Counted from the stretch's first letter, positions 1-10,806 are shown. The stretch: DNA of 64,000 nt from CAIZGX01 sp044239865 (GCA_044239865.1 JBIIAO010000001.1:310001-374000); one strand, 5' to 3'. A program made the numbers and translations. The notes: a model not told the origin generated them from the letters alone.

Positions 1-1019
1 TATTTTTCTTCGTTGTTTGGATTAAGTGCTCCTGTTCCAAGATCTACTTTTTCTCCGTGCGGCAAAGACGCACGTTGACGGTCGATGGACGATTTTAACA
101 AGCGAAGGTTTTCGTAGTGGTTTGCGCTGATAACAGAATGGCGATCAACTTTTGTTGGACCTTCAATTACCCAGTCGCTTGTTTTCTTATGATCGAAGCG
201 GCAGCTGTTACAGATCCACTCTTCAGCTTCTCCGTAGGTGTCTTTGCGAGCGGTAACGCGAGCAACATCTTCACCCTTATACCACAAACGAACTTTTCCA
301 GTGCACGTTGGACAGTCGCGGTGAGCGTCTACCGGCTTGGTATACCACACGCGACTTTTGAATCGGAAGGTCTTGTCGGTTAATGCACCAACTGGACAAA
401 CATCGATTACGTTTCCAGAGAAATCGTTGTCGATGGCTTGTTCAATGTAAGTTGAAATCTCTGCGGCATCGCCACGGTTGATGACACCGTGAACACGTCC
501 GTCTGTAATTTGGTCAGCAACCTTTACGCAACGGAAGCACATGATGCAACGCGTCATGTGTAATTGAACTTTATCTCCGATATCGATCTTTTCGAATTCT
601 CTTCTTGGGAATTCGTAACGCGTTTCTGCTTTTCCGTGCTCGTAGGCCAAGTCTTGCAAATGACACTCACCTGCTTGGTCACAAACTGGACAATCGAGTG
701 GGTGATTCAACAACAACATTTCAACTACACCTGCACGTGCTTCCAAAACTTCAGGAGAAGTAATGTTTAGAACTTCCATTCCATCCATAACTGTAGTTCT
801 GCATGAAGCTACAGGCTTTGGCATTGGACGAGGGTCTTTTTCTGATCCCTTCGAAACCTTCACCAAACACGTACGGCAGTATCCACCGCTTGTTTTCAAT
901 TTGGAATAATAACACATCGCTGGCGGAACAATGTCTCCACCAATCATGCGTGCAGCTTGAAGAATGGTTGTGCCATCTGGCACTTCAATCTCAATTCCGT
1001 CTATGGTAACTTTAGCCAT
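1..1019 (-). CDS. nuoG: NADH-quinone oxidoreductase subunit G (partial, 3' end outside window)
   Basis: This is the iron-sulfur-rich electron-wiring subunit of the peripheral arm of complex I. About 339 N-terminal codons are visible; the rest lies beyond base 1. An N-terminal ferredoxin-like region carries the 2Fe-2S cysteines (MCYYS, then YCRTC, then ASC). It is followed by the His-Cys 4Fe-4S motif HPLDCPVCDQAGEC and a further 4Fe-4S set (RCIMCFRC and VIDVCPVGAL). A later Cys pair (DCPTC) begins the molybdopterin-oxidoreductase-like part. The ATG at 1019 gives a natural start at MAKVTIDG. It is the last of the nuoA-G series seen here, 16 nt after nuoF, and probably continues into nuoH beyond the window (inference). 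Confidence 0.95.
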   Translation of the reverse strand, partial: MAKVTIDGIEIEVPDGTTILQAARMIGGDIVPPAMCYYSKLKTSGGYCRTCLVKVSKGSEKDPRPMPKPVASCRTTVMDGMEVLNITSPEVLEARAGVVEMLLLNHPLDCPVCDQAGECHLQDLAYEHGKAETRYEFPRREFEKIDIGDKVQLHMTRCIMCFRCVKVADQITDGRVHGVINRGDAAEISTYIEQAIDNDFSGNVIDVCPVGALTDKTFRFKSRVWYTKPVDAHRDCPTCTGKVRLWYKGEDVARVTARKDTYGEAEEWICNSCRFDHKKTSDWVIEGPTKVDRHSVISANHYENLRLLKSSIDRQRASLPHGEKVDLGTGALNPNNEEK

Positions 1020-1035
1020 AATAGTAGTTCTTCAA

Positions 1036-2385
1036 TTAGTTAATGGGAGCAGTAAGGTTGTTCAGTCTGTAGTAGTGCTTCACGTCGTTTACGTGCTCGC
1101 CGTTGCGAATGAAATCTTCGAATTCTTTTCTGAAATGACGAATGGCAGCAGCCACAGGCCATGCAGCAGCTTCACCCAGCGGGCAAATGGTTTTTCCTTC
1201 AATCTTCGATTGAATGTCCCACAGCAAATCAACGTCTGCCAAGGTTCCGTGTCCGTGGAGAATTTTGTGAAGGATCTTTTCCATCCAACCTGTTCCTTCA
1301 CGACAAGGGCTGCATTGACCGCAACTTTCGTGGTGATAGAAACGAGCGAAGGTGTATAGATTTTTTACAATGCTGGTGTCTTCGTCCATAACAATGAATC
1401 CGCCTGAACCCAACATGGTTCCAGTTGCAAATCCGCCATCTGCAAGACTTTCATAAGACATTAAGCGCGGCTCACCTGCAGCAGTATTCAATATTAATTC
1501 GGTTGGAAGGATTGGAACAGATGATCCACCAGCAACAACCGCTTTCAATTTTTTCCCGTTGCGAATTCCCCCGCAATATTCATCTGAATAAATAAACTCT
1601 TCAACAGGAACACCCAATTCAATTTCGTAAACGCCTGGCTTGTTGATGTGTCCAGACGCAGAAATCAATTTCGTTCCCTTACTGTTTCCAACTCCAACAG
1701 CAGCGTAAGCCGCTCCACCTTCATTCACAATCGGAACAACGGCAGCAATGGTTTCAACGTTGTTTACAACGGTTGGACAACCGTACAAACCAGCGATTGC
1801 TGGGAACGGTGGTTTGATGCGAGGATTTCCTCTTTTCCCTTCAAGTGATTCAAGTAATGCGGTCTCTTCTCCACAGATGTATGCACCTGCTCCGATTTGA
1901 ACGTACAAGTCTAAATCGAATCCTGAATTTAAAATATTCTTTCCAAGAAGTCCAGCAGCGTAGGCTTCGTCAATGGCTTGTTCTAAAATACGAGCAACAT
2001 AAAAATACTCTCCACGAATGTAGATGTATGAAGTCTTTGCTCCGAGCGCGTAGCTCGATAAGATCATTCCTTCAATTAACAAGTGAGGAATGCGTTCCAT
2101 GAGGTAACGGTCTTTGAACGTTCCTGGCTCAGACTCATCGGCGTTACACACAACGTATCTTGGAACACCTTCTGGTTTCGCAAGGAAGCTCCATTTCATT
2201 CCTGTTGGAAATCCTGCACCACCACGTCCGCGCAAACCAGAAGTTTTCACTTCTTCAACAATCTGCTCAGGCGTCATAGACTTAAATGCTTTCTCAAGAG
2301 AAGCATATCCGCCGTGTTTGCGATAGGTGTCGAGGAAACGAATTCCTTCGATATGGTCGTTCGCTAAAAGTATTTTCTTTCCCAT
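1036..2385 (-). CDS. nuoF: NADH-quinone oxidoreductase subunit F
   Basis: This is the NADH- and FMN-binding subunit that accepts electrons from NADH and passes them to the Fe-S chain of complex I. The 449-residue length is normal for the family. The glycine-rich nucleotide-binding motif GRGGAGFPTG is at about residues 53-62, the FMN-region motif GAYICGEETAL at about 167-177, and the 4Fe-4S (N3) cysteines at about 355, 358, 361 and 401 (CGQCSPC, then TICPLGE). The start is an ATG 3 nt after the nuoE stop. It is co-transcribed within the nuo operon, between nuoE and nuoG. Confidence 0.97.
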   Translation of the reverse strand: MGKKILLANDHIEGIRFLDTYRKHGGYASLEKAFKSMTPEQIVEEVKTSGLRGRGGAGFPTGMKWSFLAKPEGVPRYVVCNADESEPGTFKDRYLMERIPHLLIEGMILSSYALGAKTSYIYIRGEYFYVARILEQAIDEAYAAGLLGKNILNSGFDLDLYVQIGAGAYICGEETALLESLEGKRGNPRIKPPFPAIAGLYGCPTVVNNVETIAAVVPIVNEGGAAYAAVGVGNSKGTKLISASGHINKPGVYEIELGVPVEEFIYSDEYCGGIRNGKKLKAVVAGGSSVPILPTELILNTAAGEPRLMSYESLADGGFATGTMLGSGGFIVMDEDTSIVKNLYTFARFYHHESCGQCSPCREGTGWMEKILHKILHGHGTLADVDLLWDIQSKIEGKTICPLGEAAAWPVAAAIRHFRKEFEDFIRNGEHVNDVKHYYRLNNLTAPIN

Positions 2386-2388
2386 GGC

Positions 2389-2934
2389 TTAGTCTATGTT
2401 AACGGGATTATCATTCGTGTAAACACGCGCTTTTCCGTCGGCACGAAGTGCTTCAAGCAAATTGTCTGTCTTCTCTAACGTTAAGTTTTCGTAGTAGTCA
2501 CCACCGCACTGAAGCATTGGCGCTGTTCCGCAAGAACCCAAACACTCAACGGTTTTCAAAGTGAACATGCCGTCTGCAGTGGTTTGTCCTTCTTTAATTC
2601 CGAGTTTCTTTTCTATGTGACGAACAACGTCTTCCGCACCGTTCAACCAACAGCTGCTGGTTCTGCACACTTCAAGTGTACATTTTCCAACAGGCTTTAA
2701 ATTAAACATGGAGTAGAAGGAAGCCACTTCGTATGCCTCAATCGGTTGAATTGAAAGGAACTCAGCAACGCAATCCATTGCAGGAACACTCAACCATCCG
2801 TCGAACTCGGCCTGCGCCAAGTGAAGCAATGGAATCAATGCCGACTTGTGTCGACCTTCAGGATAACGTGCAACAATCTTCTTTGCGATTGCCGCTGTTT
2901 CTTCACTGAATTTTAAAATTGTTTTTTCTGACAT
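2389..2934 (-). CDS. nuoE: NADH-quinone oxidoreductase subunit E
   Basis: This thioredoxin-fold subunit carries a 2Fe-2S cluster (N1a) next to NuoF in the NADH-oxidising module. Four ligand cysteines are visible, in the pairs CRTSSC (about residues 90 and 95) and CLGSC (about 131 and 135), with the usual spacing of about 36 residues. The longest open frame begins nine bases further upstream, at 2943, with a TTG codon. The ATG at 2934 (MSEKTILKF) is the better start and gives 181 residues. It sits 12 nt downstream of nuoD and 3 nt upstream of nuoF. Confidence 0.95.
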   Translation of the reverse strand: MSEKTILKFSEETAAIAKKIVARYPEGRHKSALIPLLHLAQAEFDGWLSVPAMDCVAEFLSIQPIEAYEVASFYSMFNLKPVGKCTLEVCRTSSCWLNGAEDVVRHIEKKLGIKEGQTTADGMFTLKTVECLGSCGTAPMLQCGGDYYENLTLEKTDNLLEALRADGKARVYTNDNPVNID

Positions 2935-2946
2935 ATTGTCCAAAAT

Positions 2947-4149
2947 TTATGCGTCTAATTCTCCAGCAATAACGTTCATGCTAGACATCGTAAGAATAGC
3001 ATCGCTTAGCATTGATCCCGTGATCATTTCTGGGTAAGCTTGATAGTATATAAAGCAAGGTCTTCTGAAGTGAAGGCGATACGGTGTTCTTCCGCCGTCG
3101 CTCACCAAGTAGAATCCTAATTCTCCGTTTCCGCCTTCAACAGCGTGATATACTTCACCAATTGGAATGTCGGTTTCACCCATCACTATTTTGAAGTGAT
3201 AGATTAACGCTTCCATGCTGCTGTATACCAACTCTTTTGCAGGAAGGTAAAATTCTGGAACGTCAGCGTGAATAGGTCCTGAAGGAAGTTTATCTATGGC
3301 TTGTTGAATAATGCTCATACTCTCCCACATCTCTGCCATGCGCACAGCGTAGCGATCGTAGGTGTCACCAGTTGTTCCAACAGGGACAGTGAATTCGAAG
3401 TCTTCGTAAGAGCTGTAAGGAGCAGCAACGCGAACATCGTAGTCAACACCTGCTGCACGAAGATTTGATCCGGTGAATCCGTATGCCAACGCACGCTCAG
3501 CTGTGATAGGTCCGCAGTTAACCGTTCTGTCAACGAAGATTCTATTACGTGTTACAAGTGCATCGAACTCTTTCAATGCCTTTGGAAACTCTTTCAAAAA
3601 GGCAGTTAATTTATTCCAAGCCTTTTCGTTGAAGTCTCTATCCATACCACCAATGCGACCAATGTTCGTTGTTAAACGCGCACCGCAGACTTCTTCGAAA
3701 ATCTCATAAATCTTTTCTCTCCACTGGAAAAGGTAAAGGAAACCGGTCATTGCACCCGAGTCAACCGCAATAACGGTATCGCATACAATGTGATCGGCAA
3801 TACGCGAAAGCTCCATGATGATCACACGCAAGTATTGCGCGCGTTTCGGAACTTCGCAGTTGATCAATTTCTCAACCGTCATGTGCCATCCCATGTTGTT
3901 AATTGGAGAAGAGCAATAGTTCAGACGGTCGGTGATTGGAGTGATTTGAGCGTACGGACGGTGTTCGGCCAATTTCTCAAAAGCTCTGTGAATGTATCCA
4001 ACAGTAGGTTCTGCTTTCACAATCATTTCTCCGTCCATGGTTAGAACGTTCTGAAAGATACCGTGTGTTGCAGGGTGTGTAGGACCTAGGTTCAGGATTG
4101 AATAATCCTTTTCCGGATCGTTTGGGTTTATGATTGGAGTGGTGCTCAT
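2947..4149 (-). CDS. nuoD: NADH-quinone oxidoreductase subunit D (49 kDa-type)
   Basis: This is the large quinone-site subunit of complex I, related to the large subunit of NiFe hydrogenases but without metal cysteines. Family signatures include LGPTHPATHG near the N-terminus, GYIHRAFEK, and the conserved C-terminal end DAILTMSSMNVIAGELDA-like segment. At about 400 residues it has normal length. nuoC and nuoD are separate genes here, not fused as in enterobacteria. The frame opens at 4164 with TTG inside the nuoC end; the ATG at 4149 (MSTTPI), 4 nt after the nuoC stop, is chosen. Confidence 0.96.
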   Translation of the reverse strand: MSTTPIINPNDPEKDYSILNLGPTHPATHGIFQNVLTMDGEMIVKAEPTVGYIHRAFEKLAEHRPYAQITPITDRLNYCSSPINNMGWHMTVEKLINCEVPKRAQYLRVIIMELSRIADHIVCDTVIAVDSGAMTGFLYLFQWREKIYEIFEEVCGARLTTNIGRIGGMDRDFNEKAWNKLTAFLKEFPKALKEFDALVTRNRIFVDRTVNCGPITAERALAYGFTGSNLRAAGVDYDVRVAAPYSSYEDFEFTVPVGTTGDTYDRYAVRMAEMWESMSIIQQAIDKLPSGPIHADVPEFYLPAKELVYSSMEALIYHFKIVMGETDIPIGEVYHAVEGGNGELGFYLVSDGGRTPYRLHFRRPCFIYYQAYPEMITGSMLSDAILTMSSMNVIAGELDA

Positions 4150-4153
4150 AGAA

Positions 4154-4669
4154 TTATCGCCCAAAGTATTTATCTTGTTTATCGTCGCGTCCAGCGTCTT
4201 CCAATGGGTATTCTTTACGCATTGGGAAGTAATTCATTTCATCCATGTTCAGGATTCTACGAAGGTCTGGATGTCCTTGAAATTGCACACCGAAGAAATC
4301 GAATTCTTGACGCTCCATCCAGTTCGCCGAAGGCCAAAGGGAGACAAGCGAAGAAATTTTCAAATCAGATTTCGGGAAGAAGGTCTTCACACGAATGCGT
4401 GTGTTCGCTTGCATGTTGTGCAAGTGGTAAACCATTCCGAACTCTTTGTCGCCTTGCTCAGGAAAGTGCATTGCGCAACAGGTGGTCAAAAAACCGAATG
4501 AAAGTTCGGTCGATTCTTTGAAGTGTTTCATGACTTCAAAGATGTTTTCTTTTTTTACTTCGAAGCAAGGGAAGTCACGATCTACGTAGCTTGTAACAAT
4601 GCTTGAAGAAATATTTTCAGAATTCGTTAAAACGAAATCGTGAAGTTCTTGGGTAGTCATGGCTGCCAT
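4154..4669 (-). CDS. nuoC: NADH-quinone oxidoreductase subunit C (30 kDa-type)
   Basis: This peripheral-arm subunit pairs with NuoD at the quinone-binding module. The family signature is clear: EREVFDFFGV-like segment (here ERQEFDFFGVQFQGHPDLRR) followed by the C-terminal PLEDAGR and KYFGR. It has 171 residues. Its ATG overlaps the nuoB stop as TAATG, sharing base 4669, a sign of translational coupling. Confidence 0.95.
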   Translation of the reverse strand: MAAMTTQELHDFVLTNSENISSSIVTSYVDRDFPCFEVKKENIFEVMKHFKESTELSFGFLTTCCAMHFPEQGDKEFGMVYHLHNMQANTRIRVKTFFPKSDLKISSLVSLWPSANWMERQEFDFFGVQFQGHPDLRRILNMDEMNYFPMRKEYPLEDAGRDDKQDKYFGR

Positions 4670-5214
4670 TATTCAATTCCGTATTGTGCCAAACGGGCTT
4701 TGTATTCTTCTGAAGTTCTGCGGCTGCGACCTTCGTTCTTCGCCAACTCTTGAATTTTCAAGATGCCGTCTAAAACTTGTTCTGGTCTTGGCGGACAGCC
4801 AGGAATGTAAACGTCAACCGGAATAATTCTGTCGATTCCTTGAAGCACGCTATACGTATCGAAGATTCCACCTGAAGAAGCGCAAGCACCCATGCTCAAA
4901 ACCCATTTTGGTTCAGCCATTTGCTCGTATACTTGACGTAAGATTGGTCCCATCTTTTTCGAGATGGTTCCCATTACCATTAACAAGTCTGCTTGTCTTG
5001 GCGAGAAACTCAAACGTTCAGAACCGAAACGTGCTAAGTCGTAGTGAGAAGCCATGGTAGCCATGAATTCAATTCCGCAACATGAAGTTGCAAAAGGCAA
5101 AGGCCATAATGAATTCGCGCGAGCAAGTCCTACAGCTTTGTCTAACGATGTGGCGAAAAATCCAGCACCTTCGAAACCGTCTGGCTTGTGGCTTGGATCA
5201 ATGTTTACACTCAT
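4669..5214 (-). CDS. nuoB: NADH-quinone oxidoreductase subunit B
   Basis: This PSST-type subunit holds cluster N2, the last Fe-S centre before quinone. The tandem cysteines are at residues 45-46 (TSCCGIE) and the other two ligands at about 111 (GACASSGG) and 140 (PGCPPRPE), as in the family. It has 181 residues and starts at the ATG at 5214, 20 nt after nuoA. It overlaps nuoC by one base. Confidence 0.97.
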   Translation of the reverse strand: MSVNIDPSHKPDGFEGAGFFATSLDKAVGLARANSLWPLPFATSCCGIEFMATMASHYDLARFGSERLSFSPRQADLLMVMGTISKKMGPILRQVYEQMAEPKWVLSMGACASSGGIFDTYSVLQGIDRIIPVDVYIPGCPPRPEQVLDGILKIQELAKNEGRSRRTSEEYKARLAQYGIE

Positions 5215-5234
5215 TTCTTTTGTATTATAAAGTT

Positions 5235-5609
5235 TTATTTCTCCCAGTTTAACGCGCCCTTCTTAATGATGTAGATCAATCCTACAACCATTAAACCCAT
5301 AAAGGCAAACATTTCCCACAATCCGAACACTCCAAGTTCTCTAAAGTTCACCGCCCAAGGGTACATGAAAATCACTTCCACATCGAACAATACGAATAGA
5401 ATTGCGACAAGGAAATATTTGATGGAAAAGGGGGTACGTGCATTTCCAACAGATTCAATTCCGCATTCGAAAGCTTCGTTCTTAATTTTTGTTTTTCTCT
5501 TTGGACCTAAGAGGTGCGTCAGCAACATTGTGGTGACAACAAATCCAGCGGCAACGAGTGCCATGAAAACGATGGGAAGATATTCCCAAAGGTGTGAGGT
5601 TTTTTCCAT
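5235..5609 (-). CDS. nuoA: NADH-quinone oxidoreductase subunit A
   Basis: This is a small membrane subunit of complex I with three predicted transmembrane segments (about residues 10-32, 62-84 and 92-114). The conserved loop between the first two contains the family hallmark [13 protein letters not shown] sequence (about 46-56) and the acidic [12 protein letters not shown] segment. It has 124 residues. As the first gene of nuoA-G it follows a TAACTTTG promoter box at 5639-5646. Confidence 0.95.
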   Translation of the reverse strand: MEKTSHLWEYLPIVFMALVAAGFVVTTMLLTHLLGPKRKTKIKNEAFECGIESVGNARTPFSIKYFLVAILFVLFDVEVIFMYPWAVNFRELGVFGLWEMFAFMGLMVVGLIYIIKKGALNWEK

Positions 5610-5638
5610 TTCTTGCAGGAGCCCATTTTAGGGCGTCG

Positions 5639-5646
5639 CAAAGTTA
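5639..5646 (-). promoter_or_regulatory. Putative promoter -7 box for nuoA-G
   Basis: On the minus strand the sequence reads TAACTTTG, an exact match to the Bacteroidota sigma-A -7 consensus TAnnTTTG. Using the spacing calibrated by rnpB, transcription would begin near 5634, leaving a leader of about 25 nt before nuoA. No good TTTG -33 element is seen. Confidence 0.55.
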
Positions 5647-5710
5647 GAAGGAACAACGGATTAACATAGTTTTTCGATGTGTTTTTTCACACGAATATTC
5701 AAAGTTTCAA

Positions 5711-5739
5711 ACAAAAAGAAAGGAGGCAAGCCTCCTTTC
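5711..5739 (-). terminator. Intrinsic terminator after sucB
   Basis: A perfect inverted repeat, GAAAGGAGGC at 5718-5727 against GCCTCCTTTC at 5730-5739, folds into a GC-rich hairpin. Read on the minus strand it is followed by CTTTTTGTTTG. This position lies directly downstream of sucB and upstream of the nuoA promoter, so it insulates the suc and nuo operons. Confidence 0.8.
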
Positions 5740-5767
5740 AATAAGTATTTAAAATCGTTCTAAGTAA

Positions 5768-7015
5768 TTACAGTCCTAAGAGCACCTCTTCAGCTGTTTT
5801 TCCGCCGAACAACATGCGCTCTGGATTCTCTAACATCTCTTTCACTTTTACTAAGAATCCAACGCTTTCTCTTCCATCGATAATGCGGTGGTCGTAGCTT
5901 AAAGCAATGTACATAATTGGACGAATAACCACTTGTCCGTTTTCAGCGATAGGGCGCTCAACAATGTTGTGCATGCCCAGAATAGCGCTTTGCGGAGGGT
6001 TAATGATTGGTGTTGAAAGCATTGATCCGAATACGCCACCGTTTGTAATGGTGAATGTTCCGCCTTGCATATCGTCAACGGTGATCTTTCCTTCACGCGC
6101 TTTTTTGGCCAATCCACCAATGCCTTTTTCAATGTCTGCTAACGAAAGCATTTCAGCATTTCTTACAATTGGAACCATCAATCCTTTCGGAGTTGATACT
6201 GCAATTCCAACATCACAGAAGTTGTTATACACGATGTCTGTTCCGTCGATACGTGCATTCACTGCAGGGAACTGCTGAAGCGCTTCGCAAACGGCTTTGG
6301 TGAACAAGCTCATGAAGCCTAGACCAACGCCGTGTTTCTCTTTGAATAATTCTTTGTACTTCGCGCGAAGATCCATGGCTGGCTTCATGTTCACCTCGTT
6401 GAAGGTGGTTAACATAGCAGTGTTGTTCTTCACAGAAACCAAACGCTCGGCAACTTTTTTGCGAAGCATGGTCATCTTCTCGCGACGCTCAGTTCTTTCT
6501 CCTGTTCTAGCAGGAACAGCACTTGTATCGAATCCTGCTGCCATTGCAGCAGCTACATCGCTTTTCAAAATTCTTCCGCCAGGACCTGTTCCGCTAATTT
6601 GCGCAGCAGTAACATTGTTCTCGGCCATCATCTTCGCAGCAGCTGGCGCAGCATGTCCCGCTGCATAACTCGGTGCTGGTCCAGGAGATGGCGCAGCAGC
6701 GGGCGCAGGGGTTGGTGCAGCAACTGGAGTCGCTTCCACTTTTGGTGCAGCAACTGGTGCAGGCGCATTGCCTTGCTTCGAGGTGTCAATGGTTGCCGCA
6801 GTTGCTCCAACCGCTACAGTGTCGCCCGCTTCAGCAAGAATGGTAATTTCACCAGACGCTTCAGCAGTCATCTCCAACGTAGCTTTGTCGGAATCAATTT
6901 CCGCAATCACTTGTCCGTTTTGAACGAAGTCGCCAGACTTTACAACCCAGTTGGCAATCTGAACTTCGCTAATACTCTCACCTGGAGAGGGAACTTTAAT
7001 TTCAATTACTGACAT
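5768..7015 (-). CDS. sucB: Dihydrolipoyllysine succinyltransferase (2-oxoglutarate dehydrogenase E2)
   Basis: This is the core acyltransferase of the 2-oxoglutarate dehydrogenase complex (TCA cycle), which moves the succinyl group from the lipoyl arm to CoA. The N-terminal lipoyl domain carries the modified lysine at K44 in DSDKATLEM. An Ala/Pro-rich linker (about 80-125) follows, then a short E3-binding domain (about 122-158) and the catalytic domain, with the active-site motif DHRIIDGRE near the C-terminus (His at about 376). It has 415 residues. It follows sucA by 11 nt in one operon; the E3 partner lpd is at 28.2 kb. Confidence 0.96.
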   Translation of the reverse strand: MSVIEIKVPSPGESISEVQIANWVVKSGDFVQNGQVIAEIDSDKATLEMTAEASGEITILAEAGDTVAVGATAATIDTSKQGNAPAPVAAPKVEATPVAAPTPAPAAAPSPGPAPSYAAGHAAPAAAKMMAENNVTAAQISGTGPGGRILKSDVAAAMAAGFDTSAVPARTGERTERREKMTMLRKKVAERLVSVKNNTAMLTTFNEVNMKPAMDLRAKYKELFKEKHGVGLGFMSLFTKAVCEALQQFPAVNARIDGTDIVYNNFCDVGIAVSTPKGLMVPIVRNAEMLSLADIEKGIGGLAKKAREGKITVDDMQGGTFTITNGGVFGSMLSTPIINPPQSAILGMHNIVERPIAENGQVVIRPIMYIALSYDHRIIDGRESVGFLVKVKEMLENPERMLFGGKTAEEVLLGL

Positions 7016-7026
7016 ACTTCTATTTT

Positions 7027-9768
7027 TTAGGCTTTAGAAACCTTATCAAACAAGGTGGTTATCATTTTATTCATTCGCATCTCATGCACACGTGGCGAAC
7101 CGGTAGCAGGAGAAGCTGACGCTGGCAAACTTACAACGTCTAAGTTTAAGTCGCGCAAAGAACGCATCATGTAACTCCAAGCACCCATGTTTTCTGGCTC
7201 TTCCTGACACCAAACTAACTGTGCTTTTTTGCCATACTTTCCAAGCAATTCACGAATCTGCTTTTCAGGAAGTGGATAAAGCTGCTCAATACGCACCAAC
7301 GAAATCTCGTCGGTTAAGCCGCGCTTCTCCTTTTCTTCCAACAATTCGTAATATACTTTTCCGGTGCATAACGCAACCACTTTGGTTTGCTTGCGCGCTT
7401 TAATGTTATCATCAATTACCTCGCGGAATCCACCTTTCGCCAAATCTTCAATTTTCGAAACGGCTTTTGGATAGCGCAATAATTTTTTCGGAGTGAACAC
7501 AACCAATGGCTTGCGGTATTCCGTCTTCACTTGTCTACGAAGCAAATGGAACATGTTCGAAGGAACAGTACAGTTTGCTACTTGAATGTTCAACTCAGCG
7601 GCCAATTGAAGGAAACGCTCCATGCGACCCGAGCTGTGCTCTGATCCCTGTCCTTCAAATCCATGTGGAAGAAGAATCGTGATTCCGTTCATCGTACGCC
7701 ACTTGTCTTCAGCGGCAGCAATGAATTGGTCGAACATAATCTGTGCTCCGTTATTGAAGTCACCGAATTGCGCTTCCCAAATAGTCAATCCTTGCGGTGT
7801 TCCAAAGGCATATCCATAATCGAATCCAAGCACTCCGTACTCGCTCAATAAACTGTTGTAAATCGAAAGCTTGGCTTGCTTCGGACTGATTTCATTCAAT
7901 GGAATAATCTCTTTCTCTTCATCCTCGTCTGTCTTCACAACAGCGTGTCTGTGCGAGAATGTTCCACGCTCAACGTCTTGTCCAGAGATGCGCACGGGAT
8001 GTCCTTCTTCCAACAAAGTCGCATACGCTAACAACTCTCCCAATGCCCAGTCGAGCGCATTGTTGTCGAGCATAGTTCTGCGATCTTCAAATACTTTTTC
8101 AATTTTGCGGAAGAATTTTTCTCCTTGTGGAAGGGTAGAAATCTTTTTCCCCAATTCTAACAATTTCTTTTTCGCAACAGCTGTTTCAATGCTCTGCTCG
8201 AAATCTATTTCAGAGGCTACACGAATGTCTTTCCAAGTTTCTTCCAAGAAGTGCTTCACATAGGCTTGCTTCACACCGCGCGACTTGTCGTATTGCTCAT
8301 CTAAATGCGCTTCGAAGTTGGTCTTCGCAGCGTTTACTTCATCTTGTGTAAGGACACCTTCACCCATTAATTTGTTTGCATACAAATCGCGCAAGCTCAA
8401 GTGAGAAGCAATGGCTTTGTATAAGCTTGGTTGTGTGAACTTCGGTTCATCGCCTTCGTTGTGTCCGTATTTGCGGTATCCTAGAAGATCTACAAATACA
8501 TCCATGTTGAATGCCATGCGGTAATCGAAGGCAATCTTCATGGTTTGAATAACCGCTTCAACATCGTCTGCATTCACATGGAATACAGGACATAGCGTGG
8601 TTTTCGCAACGTCTGTACAATAGGTTGAAGATCTTCCGTCTAAATAATTCGTGGTGAAACCCACTTGGTTGTTGGTAACAATGTGAACCGTACCACCTAC
8701 GCGGTAACCGTCTAATTGCGCCATTTGAACCACCTCATAAACGATACCCTGTCCAGCTATTGCAGCATCTCCGTGAATCAACACAGGAACAATTTTGTTT
8801 TCAGAGTTTAGGTAATGATCAATTTTCGCGCGGGTTAATCCTGCCACCACTGGGTTTACCGCTTCCAAGTGAGAAGGGTTAGGGCAGAGGGTCAAGTGAA
8901 CGTTGTTTCCGTTCGGAGTAACGCGATCAATAGAATAACCGAAGTGGTACTTCACATCTCCATCGAACAATCCTTCGTCGTCGAAGGCCACTCCTTCAAA
9001 CTCAGCAAAAATTTCCTCTTGCGGTTTGCCCATGATGTTGGTTAAGACATTCAAACGACCGCGGTGAGCCATTCCAATTACAAATTCAGAAACGCCTTTG
9101 TCGGCGCCGTCTCTAACCATATAGTCCATGGCCGGAACCACTGCTTCACATCCTTCAACACTAAATCTTTTTTGTCCAACGAACTTTCTTTGAATGTACT
9201 GTTCGAAGGTGGTTGCCTTATTCACCATGTCGAAGATTTGTTTTTTCTCTTCAGAAGTGAACGGAGTCTTCTTCACAGCTTCAAGTCGTGAACGCAACCA
9301 TTGAATTTTTTCAGGGTCGCGGATGTACATGTATTCTGAACCAATGCTTTCGCAATAGCAAGATTGTAAATGCGCGATAATGTCCTTCAGTTTCACATCG
9401 CCCAATCCCACTTCAACACCTGCGTGAAAGACAGATTCAAGATCGGCTTTGGTTAGTCCGAAGTTCTCGATGTCGAGGTTCGGCGAATATTTTCTTCGCT
9501 CACGCACCGGATTGGTGTGGGTAAATAAATGCCCGTGTTTGCGATATGCGTTAATCAGGTTAATAACCTTGAACTCCTTGTGCATACCGTCGTCTCCGAT
9601 AGATGCGGTGTCTCTTGAGAGAACAGGAAATAAGGAATGTTGAAATTCGAATCCTTCAAAAAAACGTCTCCAAGAAATATCTAGAGAAGAGGGATCTTGC
9701 TGGTATTGGTTATACAGCGCTTCAATCGTGTTCACGTCGGCATTGCCGAGATAAGAATTATCGTCCAT
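7027..9768 (-). CDS. sucA: 2-oxoglutarate dehydrogenase E1 component
   Basis: This thiamine-diphosphate-dependent enzyme decarboxylates 2-oxoglutarate and succinylates the lipoyl arm of SucB. Family motifs visible include [24 protein letters not shown] (ThDP/Mg region), [12 protein letters not shown] and the C-terminal [12 protein letters not shown]. The open frame begins at 9795 with TTG, but that codon lies inside the promoter box TATCTTTG. The ATG at 9768 ([11 protein letters not shown]) resembles other E1 N-termini and is taken as the start, giving 913 residues. It is first in the sucA-sucB operon. Confidence 0.95.
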   Translation of the reverse strand: MDDNSYLGNADVNTIEALYNQYQQDPSSLDISWRRFFEGFEFQHSLFPVLSRDTASIGDDGMHKEFKVINLINAYRKHGHLFTHTNPVRERRKYSPNLDIENFGLTKADLESVFHAGVEVGLGDVKLKDIIAHLQSCYCESIGSEYMYIRDPEKIQWLRSRLEAVKKTPFTSEEKKQIFDMVNKATTFEQYIQRKFVGQKRFSVEGCEAVVPAMDYMVRDGADKGVSEFVIGMAHRGRLNVLTNIMGKPQEEIFAEFEGVAFDDEGLFDGDVKYHFGYSIDRVTPNGNNVHLTLCPNPSHLEAVNPVVAGLTRAKIDHYLNSENKIVPVLIHGDAAIAGQGIVYEVVQMAQLDGYRVGGTVHIVTNNQVGFTTNYLDGRSSTYCTDVAKTTLCPVFHVNADDVEAVIQTMKIAFDYRMAFNMDVFVDLLGYRKYGHNEGDEPKFTQPSLYKAIASHLSLRDLYANKLMGEGVLTQDEVNAAKTNFEAHLDEQYDKSRGVKQAYVKHFLEETWKDIRVASEIDFEQSIETAVAKKKLLELGKKISTLPQGEKFFRKIEKVFEDRRTMLDNNALDWALGELLAYATLLEEGHPVRISGQDVERGTFSHRHAVVKTDEDEEKEIIPLNEISPKQAKLSIYNSLLSEYGVLGFDYGYAFGTPQGLTIWEAQFGDFNNGAQIMFDQFIAAAEDKWRTMNGITILLPHGFEGQGSEHSSGRMERFLQLAAELNIQVANCTVPSNMFHLLRRQVKTEYRKPLVVFTPKKLLRYPKAVSKIEDLAKGGFREVIDDNIKARKQTKVVALCTGKVYYELLEEKEKRGLTDEISLVRIEQLYPLPEKQIRELLGKYGKKAQLVWCQEEPENMGAWSYMMRSLRDLNLDVVSLPASASPATGSPRVHEMRMNKMITTLFDKVSKA

Positions 9769-9792
9769 CGCTTTCGTTTGAAAATACGGCTT

Positions 9793-9800
9793 CAAAGATA
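9793..9800 (-). promoter_or_regulatory. Putative promoter -7 box for sucAB
   Basis: The minus strand reads TATCTTTG, an exact TAnnTTTG match. A TTTG lies 11 nt upstream, too close for a classic -33 element. The box overlaps the most upstream possible start codon of sucA (TTG at 9795), which argues for the ATG at 9768 as the true start. Confidence 0.55.
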
Positions 9801-9861
9801 GGTATTTCTTACAAAAACGACCTTTCTATTTCAGTAAGATATGAACTGAAAAAAATAAGGG

Positions 9862-10806
9862 TTAAAGGTTGTTCAAAGCCTTGATAATATTGGATTCTAT
9901 GCGACTTTCAACGTTGGAATAATCTTGCTTTATGAACGAGTCGCCGGTAACCTTTTCGAAAAGTTCAATGTATCGACTGCTAATTTCTTCAAGCCATGCG
10001 TCTGACATCTCAGGAACTTGCTGCCCTTCCTTGCCCATGAAGCCTTCGCTAATTAGCCATTCGCGAACGAACTCTTTGGAAAGTTGACGTTGCTTTTCGC
10101 CAGCAGCCTGACGCTCGGCGTATCCTTCAGCATAAAAATAACGAGAAGAGTCAGGTGTATGAATTTCATCCATGAGCACCACTTCGCCGTTGTGTTTTCC
10201 GAATTCATATTTCGTGTCAACCAAGATGAGTCCGCGTTTCAATGCGAGCTCTGTTCCGCGAGCATAAAGCGCGTGGGTATATTTCTCAAGGATGGCGTAG
10301 TCTTCGGCGGACACGATTCCTTGGGCTATAATTTCTTCGCGACTAATGTCTTCGTCGTGACCTTCAGAAGCCTTGGTACTGGGGGTAATGATGGGAGACG
10401 GAAGTCTGTCGTGTTCTTTCAATCCTTCAGGAAGTGCAACGCCGCACAAGGTGCGAAGTCCGCTGCTGTAGGTTCTCCAAGCGTGTCCTGTTAAATATCC
10501 GCGAATAACCATTTCCACGGCGAAGGGTTCGCAGCGTGTTCCCACGGTAACATTCGGATCAGGAGAAGCAACCTTCCAGTTTGGAACAATATCGGCCGTT
10601 TCATTCAACATGCGTTCAGCAATCTGATTCAGAACTTGTCCTTTGAAGGGGATGGCTCTTGGTAAAACCACGTCGAATGCAGAGATTCGGTCAGAGGCTA
10701 CCATAACCAATACGTCTTCACCAATACTATATACATCGCGAACCTTGCCTTTGTAAAAGTTGGTTTGGTTCGGTAAATTGAAATGTGTTCCGGCTAGTGC
10801 TTTCAT
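9862..10806 (-). CDS. purC: Phosphoribosylaminoimidazole-succinocarboxamide synthase (SAICAR synthetase)
   Basis: This enzyme joins aspartate to CAIR with ATP in purine biosynthesis. Signatures include [11 protein letters not shown] and [11 protein letters not shown] near the N-terminus, [11 protein letters not shown], and LVDTKYEFG in the catalytic region. At 314 residues it is the longer form common in Bacteroidota. The open frame extends far upstream inside ffh, but the ATG at 10806 (MKALAGTHF) is the natural start and overlaps the ffh stop as TAATG. Coupling with ffh is therefore likely. About 60 nt of unremarkable sequence separate its stop from the sucA promoter. Confidence 0.96.
   Translation of the reverse strand: MKALAGTHFNLPNQTNFYKGKVRDVYSIGEDVLVMVASDRISAFDVVLPRAIPFKGQVLNQIAERMLNETADIVPNWKVASPDPNVTVGTRCEPFAVEMVIRGYLTGHAWRTYSSGLRTLCGVALPEGLKEHDRLPSPIITPSTKASEGHDEDISREEIIAQGIVSAEDYAILEKYTHALYARGTELALKRGLILVDTKYEFGKHNGEVVLMDEIHTPDSSRYFYAEGYAERQAAGEKQRQLSKEFVREWLISEGFMGKEGQQVPEMSDAWLEEISSRYIELFEKVTGDSFIKQDYSNVESRIESNIIKALNNL

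Noticed and set aside
964..2367. Several plus-strand open frames of 66-131 codons opposite nuoF and nuoG
   Set aside because: They are antisense shadows of well-conserved complex I genes and show no protein family signal.
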